Source of the DNA: Deltaproteobacteria bacterium
GTDB taxonomy: Bacteria > Myxococcota > B64-G9
DNA length: 11,652 nt
Direction: 5' to 3'
Assembly: GCA_030591745.1 (NCBI GenBank)
Contig: JAUVAM010000037.1
Location: 1 to 11,652 of the forward strand
The number at the start of each line of letters is the position of its first letter. Position 1 is the first letter of the stretch. A model generated the notes under the pieces. The model had not been told where the DNA came from, searched no databases, and saw only the letters and a list, made by a program, of their open reading frames with translations. Positions 6,160 through 11,652 of the stretch are shown here, one piece after another. Both the position numbers and the translations under genes were made by a program.

Positions 6160-7145
6160 TCGAGTAGGCGTGTGCCGCCGATTTGGGTTCTTAAGACCAC
6201 CCTGCCAGGATGCTCGTCGACCACGCGTCCGATGCGGCAAAGCCCGGAGGCTACGGCTTCTTCGGAGAGGGCCCGACAAGCGGCGTCTTCCAATTCGGCG
6301 GGCAAGATGGCCACGAAGCGCCCTTCACAAGCCAATGAAAGAGGATCCAAACCCAGGATTTCACAAGCCGCCATGGTGGCTTCGGAGACCGGGATAGCGG
6401 TTTCCTCCAGTTCCACGCCCACCTTGGAGGCTTCGGCGATCTCGACGACGACGCTGGCCAAGCCGCCCCGGGTCGGATCCCGCAGCACGTGCACGCCAGG
6501 CACGGCCTGAAGCAGTCGCACCACCGCGCCGGCCACCGAAGCACAGTCCGAACGCAGGTCTCCCTCCAGGTCGATGCCCGCGCGCACGGCCATGATGGCG
6601 GCACCATGATCGCCCAAAGGGCCGCTGACCATGATCACATCCCCGGGCCGAGCCAAGGCCCCGCCCAATCGAACACCTTCAATGCGCTCCCCCACCCCGG
6701 CGGTCGTCACATAGACACCATCGGCGTGACCTCGAGGCACGACCTTCGTGTCCCCGGTCACGACCTCGACGCCGGCCTCTCGGGCCTGCGCGCCCATGGA
6801 CCGCGCGATTCGCTCCAGATCCTCGAGCAACAAACCCTCTTCCAGGATAAAAGCAGCCGACAAGGCGCGGGGGACGGCACCGCACATGGCCACGTCATTG
6901 ACCGTTCCACAGACGGCCAACTTGCCGATGTCGCCTCCCGGGAAAAAGATCGGATCAACGACGAAAGCGTCGGTGGACATGGCCAAAGAACCGCTCAAAT
7001 CAAGCAAGGCCCCATCGTCCAAGGGGTCCAGTCGCTCGTTGTGCAGGTGCTTAACAAAAAGCTCCTGAATCAAGCGACCGGTGGCCCGACCGCCACTGCC
7101 ATGGCCCATATGTATTCTGGCCCTAGAATCTGTCTGTTCGCTCAT
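6123..7145 (-). CDS. hypE: hydrogenase maturation protein HypE
   Basis: 340 residues. HypE dehydrates the thiocarbamate on its own C-terminal Cys, in an ATP-dependent step, to thiocyanate and passes cyanide to the HypC-HypD iron scaffold. The N-terminal HGSGGR, the DDGALLD and DPTRGGLAS motifs, and the essential C-terminal PRIC are all present, so the enzyme looks intact. The start at 7145 has no clear ribosome binding site; GTG at 7175 is an alternative that would add ten residues. The gene is separated from hypD by a convergent gene and probably needs its own promoter in 7146-7248. Its last 37 bases overlap the end of the plus-strand S26-like gene, so antisense transcription is likely. Confidence 0.96.
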   Translation of the reverse strand: MSEQTDSRARIHMGHGSGGRATGRLIQELFVKHLHNERLDPLDDGALLDLSGSLAMSTDAFVVDPIFFPGGDIGKLAVCGTVNDVAMCGAVPRALSAAFILEEGLLLEDLERIARSMGAQAREAGVEVVTGDTKVVPRGHADGVYVTTAGVGERIEGVRLGGALARPGDVIMVSGPLGDHGAAIMAVRAGIDLEGDLRSDCASVAGAVVRLLQAVPGVHVLRDPTRGGLASVVVEIAEASKVGVELEETAIPVSEATMAACEILGLDPLSLACEGRFVAILPAELEDAACRALSEEAVASGLCRIGRVVDEHPGRVVLRTQIGGTRLLDQAEGELLPRIC

Positions 7146-7206
7146 GGGGCGGCAGCCTAACACGCTCTTTGGCACCTAACCAGCGCCTTGAACATTGATC
7201 ATTTCG

Positions 7207-7233
7207 TCTGTGATGTGATAAACCGCTCACAGA
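7207..7233. promoter_or_regulatory. operator-like inverted repeat between hypE and the secreted-protein gene
   Basis: TCTGTGA (7207-7213) and TCACAGA (7227-7233) are perfect 7-bp inverted repeats with 13 bases between, so the half-site centres are 20 bases (about two helical turns) apart. A second TGTGA begins at 7214, eight bases before TCACA. The half-sites resemble CRP/FNR-type half-sites but the spacing differs from the usual six (CRP) or four (FNR). It lies just upstream of the ribosome binding site of the gene at 7249 and could control one or both divergent genes, or form an RNA hairpin. Confidence 0.4.
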
Positions 7234-7248
7234 AGTTCGGAGCTCGAT

Positions 7249-7848
7249 ATGAGATTGTTCAGCCTTTCTCTTATTATTTTTTTTCTGGTCACACCGTCCG
7301 CGCAAGCCCAAACCGTGGTGGAGATGGATTTGGCCAACGCCGGCCAAATCCTTCAGGCAGCGCGGCTGGCCAAGGCCCAAAAATTATTGGCTGAACTGGC
7401 CAACAATTATCGCAAATACACAAACATCCGTGTTCAGGCGAACAAGCGGAAAGAAGAAATCAAGGCCCTGGTCACGGCCTTGCGCCGCGATTTCGACGGC
7501 TCGGGCACGGGATATATCCCCGACTTGACCATCTGGAAGGTTTTCGGCAGCACCGGATCAAGGGTGCTACTGGCGGCCTCCATGCTGGACACCGATGCCA
7601 TTCTCATGTCCACCGATTTGAGTCATCTCAAGGGCATGCTGGCCTTCGAAATGAATCAGCTTTTGCAGACGGACAAGATGAGCCTGGACGAAGCCCGACG
7701 AAAAGCCCTGCAGTTGGGTATCGAGATGGAGGTCATGGAGAACGCACGGGGGAAACAGGTAATCTCTTTCTTTGGCCACAATCCCAAAAAAGAACGCATC
7801 ACCGGTAAGCTCATGATCATCGAGCCGCCGGATTTTCTTTGGCGATAG
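7249..7848 (+). CDS. small secreted protein of unknown function
   Basis: 199 residues. A Sec signal peptide is clear (MRLFSLSLIIFFLVTPSAQA, likely cut after SAQA), so the mature protein of about 180 residues is periplasmic or exported. GGAG six bases before the ATG supports the start. The mature part is mostly helical and rich in Lys, Leu, Ala and Glu, with possible coiled coil around residues 25-70. DFDGSGTGYI resembles a calcium-binding loop but does not match the EF-hand spacing well. No Cys is seen and no family is recognised. The gene lies between hypD and hypE, running against both. Its stop is one base from the hypD stop. A role in hydrogenase biology is not shown by the sequence; it may be an insertion unrelated to hyp. 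Confidence 0.75.
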   Translation: MRLFSLSLIIFFLVTPSAQAQTVVEMDLANAGQILQAARLAKAQKLLAELANNYRKYTNIRVQANKRKEEIKALVTALRRDFDGSGTGYIPDLTIWKVFGSTGSRVLLAASMLDTDAILMSTDLSHLKGMLAFEMNQLLQTDKMSLDEARRKALQLGIEMEVMENARGKQVISFFGHNPKKERITGKLMIIEPPDFLWR

Positions 7849-7849
7849 G

Positions 7850-8956
7850 TTAGATCACGTATTTGTAGTAAGCCGCGCAGGTCCCTTCACTAGACACCAT
7901 GCAAGGACCCACCGGATCGCTCGGGGTGCAGGCCTTGCCGAACAAAGCGCAATCCGGCGGTCGAATGGCTCCGATCAGAACTTCACCGCAACGACATCCG
8001 GGGTGCTCCTTGGGTGGGGGCACCTGCAAATCGAATCGTTTCTCCGCATCAAGACCAGCGTAGGCATCACGAAGGGAAAGCCCACTGCCAGGGATGATCC
8101 CAACGCCCCGCCAATCGCTATCGCAAGGCTCGAGCACCTGCTCCACCAAAGCCTGCGCCTCGCGATTGCCTGCCGGCCGCACCACGGTTAAATACTCGAT
8201 CTCCACTTTCGCCTGCCCAGCTCGAATTTGCTTGAGCAGCATGAGGATGGAGAGCAAGACATCCACGGGCTCGAAACCCGCCACCACGCATGGGATGCCG
8301 TGCTGCTCGGCCACGGGTCGATAGGCATCGGCACCAATGATTGCGCTGACATGGCCAGGCATCAAAAACCCACTGACCGAAAAATCGGGCATCGACAACA
8401 GAGCATCCAAGGCCGGTGGCACCACCTTGTGGGACGTCAGGACCGAGAAATTCTCCAAGCCCTCTTCTTTGGCCATTCGAATGACAGCCGCCACGGTGGG
8501 CGTCGTGGTTTCAAATCCCACGCCGAGAAACACCACCTGACGCTTGGCCTCTGTTCGCGCCAATTTCAAAGCATCCAAGGGCGAGTAAACCACCCGAACA
8601 TCCGCCCCACGAGCCCGTTCAGCAGCCAAGCTGGTCCGCGATCCCGGCACACGCATCATGTCCCCAAAGGTGGCAACGATCAGCTCATCGAAACCCGCCA
8701 GGGCGATGGCCCGATCCACCGTGGCGTTGGGCGTCACGCAAACTGGACAGCCGGGACCGGATAGAAGCTCGACGTTTTCCGGCAACATGGCGGGAATGCC
8801 GCTTCGGCGGATGGCCATGGTGTGCGTACCGCAGACCTCCATGAAGCGAACTCGCTCAAGCCCTTGCGCTTGCTCAAAGATGGCGTCCAGCAGGGCCTTG
8901 GCGGTATCGGCGGAACGCAAGCGTTTCTTCATCGCGCCCGGGTCAAGCGAAGTCAT
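7850..8956 (-). CDS. hypD: hydrogenase maturation protein HypD
   Basis: 368 residues, usual length. HypD is the iron-sulfur scaffold that, with HypC, carries the iron while CN and CO ligands are added. Conserved parts are visible: EVCGTHTMAI near residue 30, GPGCPVC, the GVGFETTTPT loop, GFEPVDVL, PGSGLSL, and C-terminal Cys of GCRCGEVL, CALFGKACTP and PVGPCMVSSEGTC that hold the 4Fe-4S cluster. The ATG at 8956 overlaps the hypC stop (ATGA), so the two are translationally coupled, which fits their complex. The stop lies one base from the stop of the opposing gene at 7249-7848, leaving no room for a terminator between them. Confidence 0.97.
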   Translation of the reverse strand: MTSLDPGAMKKRLRSADTAKALLDAIFEQAQGLERVRFMEVCGTHTMAIRRSGIPAMLPENVELLSGPGCPVCVTPNATVDRAIALAGFDELIVATFGDMMRVPGSRTSLAAERARGADVRVVYSPLDALKLARTEAKRQVVFLGVGFETTTPTVAAVIRMAKEEGLENFSVLTSHKVVPPALDALLSMPDFSVSGFLMPGHVSAIIGADAYRPVAEQHGIPCVVAGFEPVDVLLSILMLLKQIRAGQAKVEIEYLTVVRPAGNREAQALVEQVLEPCDSDWRGVGIIPGSGLSLRDAYAGLDAEKRFDLQVPPPKEHPGCRCGEVLIGAIRPPDCALFGKACTPSDPVGPCMVSSEGTCAAYYKYVI

Positions 8957-9192
8957 GCATCCTCCGGTCGCTCCGGTGCCGCGGCCAAAACATCCGTAAT
9001 CAGCTGCAAGGTTTCCGCGGCCTCTTGCTCGTCCATGCGCTCGATGGCAAAGCCGGCATGGATCAAAACATGATCGCCACATTCGACGTCGGGCATCATG
9101 ACGAAGCTGACTTCGCGCACCACGCCTCCTTGTTCCACCTTGCCTCGATCGCCGTCTTTCTCGATGACCTTCATGGGAATCGCCAGACACAT
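8953..9192 (-). CDS. hypC: hydrogenase maturation chaperone HypC/HybG
   Basis: 79 residues, the normal size. The N-terminus MCLAIPMKV is the family signature. Cys2 becomes the N-terminal residue after Met removal and binds HypD and the large-subunit precursor of the hydrogenase. The remainder (VSFVMMPDVECGDHVLIHAGFA, residues about 28-49, given here only as landmark VLIHAGFAI) is the small beta-barrel. It starts four bases after the hypF stop and overlaps hypD, so it belongs to the hypBFCD transcript. Confidence 0.96.
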   Translation of the reverse strand: MCLAIPMKVIEKDGDRGKVEQGGVVREVSFVMMPDVECGDHVLIHAGFAIERMDEQEAAETLQLITDVLAAAPERPEDA

Positions 9193-9196
9193 AAGC

Positions 9197-11494
9197 TCAA
9201 CCTTTCTGACCCCTCGTTAAAATTTGGGCCGCGGCGATAGCCGCCTGCCCCAGACACAAGCCCCCATCGTTGGCGGGCACCGCGCGTTGTCGATAAACCA
9301 CAAAACCTTCCGATTGCAAAGCCTCGGCCAATTGCGCGTCCAATAGCCGGTTCATGAAACAACCTCCGGAAAACACAACTTGCTCTGGCCCACCTTCTTG
9401 CCGAAAAACACAACAGGCCTCTACAAAGCCTTGCACAACCGACCGGTGGAAGCCAGCGGCCAAAGGGCCAATCGCAACGCCGGCCTGCTTTCTTTCCAGC
9501 AGGGCCTTCAGCAAAGCGTGCGGAGAAAGCTGCCACAAGTCGGCATGGCGATCCAATGTCAAACTCGGCAAATCGGCCGCGTTCTGGCCCGTGGCCACCG
9601 CCTCCAACTCTATCGCCGCCTGACCATCATAGAGAACCTGGGTGCAGATGGAAAGCTGGGCGGAAACCGCGTCGAACAAACGACCGAGGCTTGAAGTCCA
9701 CGGTGCGTTCACGCCATGCAGACAGGCCTGGGCCACAGCCCGCACCTTCTTGGGGTCCAGTTCGCCCAAACCTGAAAGCCTCTCCAAGGCCGCTTCTTCG
9801 TCCAGTTCGGAAAGCCATACCCCCAACAAACTACGCCAGGGTTGACGCACGGCCGCATCGCCTCCTGGCAATCGGAAAGGCTGCAATCGGGCCACTCGCC
9901 TGAAGGCTTGGGCCGAACCACAAAGGATCTCACCACCCCAAATGCTGCCGTCGGGACCAAAGCCGGTGCCGTCCAGACACAAGCCGATGGCATCCCCCTC
10001 CAGGCCATTTTCCACCATGGCGCTGACCATGTGGGCATGGTGATGCTGTATGCGAATGGGTTCAAGGTCCGCCAAGGATTCGGCATAGCGGGTGGCCATG
10101 TAATCCGGATGAAGGTCACAGGCAACCGCCCGAATCTCCACCCCCAGGAGCTTTCGCATGTGCTCTAAGCAACGCTCGAAATGCTCGAAGGTCTCCAGGT
10201 TCTCTAAGTCGCCCACATGCTGGCTCAAAAAAGCCTGACCATCCCGGGTCAGACAGAAAGTATTTTTCATCTCCGCGCCCACGGCCAAGATTCCATCGGG
10301 CGCGCCGGGCAGGGACAAGGGATCAGGCGCCCAGCCCCTGGAACGCCGCACAAAGGCCGGTGCCCCACCCGGGTCGACAAAGGCCACCGAATCATCACAG
10401 GACATAAGAATGTCCCGGTCGTGCAACAAGAAGGCATCGGCAAGATCCGCCAAGCGCTTCAAGGCCTCGTCGTTGTCCTTGGCGATGGGCTCTTCGGCCA
10501 GATTGCCCGAGGTCATCACCAGGGCTCGAAAACCCTCTATGAGGGATAAATGAATGGGCGTGTAAGGCAGCATGACGCCAACCCGGGGATTGCCCGGCGC
10601 CAGGGCCTCGGCCAGCGCGAAAGGCTGTCGTTTGTCCACGAGCACGATGGGTCGACGAACGGATTCGAGAAGATCCCACTCGGCATCCGAGCTTCGAGCG
10701 AAATGCGCAAGGCCGTCTTTATCCGCGGTCATGACGGCAAAGGGCTTCGGCCCTCGGCGTTTGCGTTGCCGCAGGCTGAGCACCGCCTCTTCGTTCTCGG
10801 CATCCACCGCCAGGTGAAAGCCACCCAGTCCACGCAGCGCCAAGACTTTTCCCTGACGCAACAAATCGCGGGCCTGCTCGATGGGTTCGCCCTCGATGGG
10901 CTCACCTTCGGCATCCACCAGCCAAAGCCTGGGTCCGCAATCGGGACAAGCGTTGGGCTGGGCGTGGTAACGCCGGTCGGTCGGGTCCTCATACTCGCTT
11001 TGGCATCGCGAGCACATGGGGAAAACCTTCATGGAGGTTTTGGGGCGATCGTAAGGCACGGACTCGATGATGGTATAGCGCGGCCCGCAAAGCGTGCAGT
11101 TGATGAAGGGATAGTGATACCGCCGGTCTTTTGGATTCGCGAATTCCTTGAGGCAGTCTGGACAAGTGGCCACGTCAAAAGGAATAAGCGCCCGGGCGGA
11201 GCCCCCGGACTCGGAGGGCAGAATCACAAAATCCCGCAAGCCCTGTACCTTGGCCGCTTCGACCTCAAGCGCCGTGATCAGGGCCAGGCTGGGCATGGCC
11301 TCTTCGAAATCATCCTGGAATTTCTGCAAATTCTCGGGCGGACCTTCCAACTCGATGATCACGCCTTTGGAGGTGTTGCAAACCGTGCCGGCCAAGCCCA
11401 TCTCGTGGGCCAGGCGGTAAACCGTCGGGAGGAAACCCACGCCCTGCACGCGACCCAAGACCGTCAGGCGAATGGCCTGGGTTGCCACGCTCAT
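9197..11494 (-). CDS. hypF: carbamoyltransferase HypF
   Basis: 765 residues. HypF uses carbamoyl phosphate and ATP to make carbamoyl-adenylate and transfers the carbamoyl group to the HypE C-terminal Cys. Domains in order: an acylphosphatase-like domain (about 5-90), two zinc-finger CX2C-X18-CX2C units (starting CPDCLKEF and CSRCQSEY, about 105-185), a YrdC-like ATP domain (about 200-370) and a Kae1-like domain with QHHHAHMVSA, LDGTGFGPDG and SGGCFMNR. In the acylphosphatase motif the usual V-Q-G-V-G-F-R reads VQGVGFL, so Leu22 replaces the catalytic Arg; the codon (11431-11429) is CTC, one base from CGC. The ATG at 11494 shares its A with the hypB stop (TGATG). The protein otherwise appears full length. 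Confidence 0.97.
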   Translation of the reverse strand: MSVATQAIRLTVLGRVQGVGFLPTVYRLAHEMGLAGTVCNTSKGVIIELEGPPENLQKFQDDFEEAMPSLALITALEVEAAKVQGLRDFVILPSESGGSARALIPFDVATCPDCLKEFANPKDRRYHYPFINCTLCGPRYTIIESVPYDRPKTSMKVFPMCSRCQSEYEDPTDRRYHAQPNACPDCGPRLWLVDAEGEPIEGEPIEQARDLLRQGKVLALRGLGGFHLAVDAENEEAVLSLRQRKRRGPKPFAVMTADKDGLAHFARSSDAEWDLLESVRRPIVLVDKRQPFALAEALAPGNPRVGVMLPYTPIHLSLIEGFRALVMTSGNLAEEPIAKDNDEALKRLADLADAFLLHDRDILMSCDDSVAFVDPGGAPAFVRRSRGWAPDPLSLPGAPDGILAVGAEMKNTFCLTRDGQAFLSQHVGDLENLETFEHFERCLEHMRKLLGVEIRAVACDLHPDYMATRYAESLADLEPIRIQHHHAHMVSAMVENGLEGDAIGLCLDGTGFGPDGSIWGGEILCGSAQAFRRVARLQPFRLPGGDAAVRQPWRSLLGVWLSELDEEAALERLSGLGELDPKKVRAVAQACLHGVNAPWTSSLGRLFDAVSAQLSICTQVLYDGQAAIELEAVATGQNAADLPSLTLDRHADLWQLSPHALLKALLERKQAGVAIGPLAAGFHRSVVQGFVEACCVFRQEGGPEQVVFSGGCFMNRLLDAQLAEALQSEGFVVYRQRAVPANDGGLCLGQAAIAAAQILTRGQKG

Positions 11495-11652
11495 CAACCC
11501 GCCTTCTTGGCAGCCACTTTTTCCTTCAGCCAGCCATAGAAGGCATCCAAGCCATCACCGCTGCGGCAAGACACATCGAAGATGGTCAGGCCCGGATGCA
11601 CGTCCCGGGCGTTTTTGTGAATGGTCTCCAGCTCTGAATCCAGGTAGGGCAA
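11494..11652 (-). CDS. hypB: hydrogenase nickel-insertion GTPase HypB, C-terminal part
   Basis: Only the last 52 residues are in the window; the gene continues past the right edge. They read LPYLDSELETIHKNARDV, then a hydrophobic strand LTIFDVSC, RSGDGLDAFYGWL and a Lys-rich end. This matches the HypB C-terminus: L-P-Y, A-R-x-V-x-P, and the strand followed by (S)xxSGxGLxxWxxWL. The base-recognition segment of the G domain (S-A/C-x-S-G-x-G) is present as SCRSGDG. HypB hydrolyses GTP to drive nickel delivery with HypA. The TGA stop overlaps the hypF ATG by one base, so the two are in one operon. The P-loop and any His-rich N-terminus lie outside. Confidence 0.85.
   Translation of the reverse strand: MPYLDSELETIHKNARDVHPGLTIFDVSCRSGDGLDAFYGWLKEKVAAKKAG

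Noticed and set aside
7209..7231. Canonical CRP binding site upstream of the gene at 7249
   Set aside because: TGTGA and TCACA are present, but the spacing is 8 or 13 bases rather than six, so it does not fit the CRP consensus.
10550..11539. Plus-strand reading frame of 329 codons opposite hypF
   Set aside because: Antisense to hypF, whose domains and motifs are unmistakable. The composition reflects the reverse of hypF codons.
1..11652. Insertion sequences, tRNA genes, CRISPR arrays, riboswitches
   Set aside because: No terminal inverted repeats with a transposase, no cloverleaf with CCA end, no regularly spaced repeats and no long untranslated leader able to hold a riboswitch were seen by eye.

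Overview
The window is a moderately GC-rich piece of bacterial chromosome with tightly packed, often overlapping genes. Sec signal peptides, a gingipain-type (C25) secreted peptidase and a full set of [NiFe]-hydrogenase maturation genes suggest a Gram-negative, anaerobic or facultatively anaerobic bacterium. A Deltaproteobacteria/Desulfobacterota- or Myxococcota-like lineage would fit, but this is an impression: no rRNA or taxonomic marker gene is present.

Left part (about 1-3131, minus strand): one large gene for a secreted C25 cysteine peptidase with a beta-sandwich N-terminal domain. A short possible partial gene on the same strand runs off the left edge. Between this gene and the next lies a divergent promoter region (about 3132-3307).

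Middle part (3308-6159, plus strand): a compact five-gene operon that looks like a RiPP (ribosomally made, post-translationally modified peptide) locus. Its order is a PqqD-like peptide chaperone, a radical SAM/SPASM enzyme, a 67-residue Gly/Cys-rich precursor peptide ending in Ser, an HPr-kinase-like protein, and a small Sec11/SipW-like S26 peptidase with Cys in place of the usual Ser nucleophile. The genes overlap or are only a few bases apart. The proposed sequence of events is that the chaperone presents the precursor leader to the radical SAM enzyme, which modifies the core; the kinase may phosphorylate a Ser; and the S26-like and/or C25 peptidase removes the leader. No transporter is visible in the window. 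This is the most interesting part of the window.

Right part (6123-11652, mostly minus strand): hydrogenase maturation genes in transcription order hypB (partial) - hypF - hypC - hypD, with hypE further downstream. They build and insert the Fe(CN)2CO centre and nickel of [NiFe] hydrogenase. A plus-strand gene for a small secreted protein of unknown function (7249-7848) sits between hypD and hypE and separates hypE from the rest of the operon. HypF has an apparent Arg-to-Leu change at the catalytic Arg of its acylphosphatase domain. The RiPP operon and hypE converge and overlap by 37 bp. No tRNA, rRNA, CRISPR array, insertion sequence or clear rho-independent terminator was seen.
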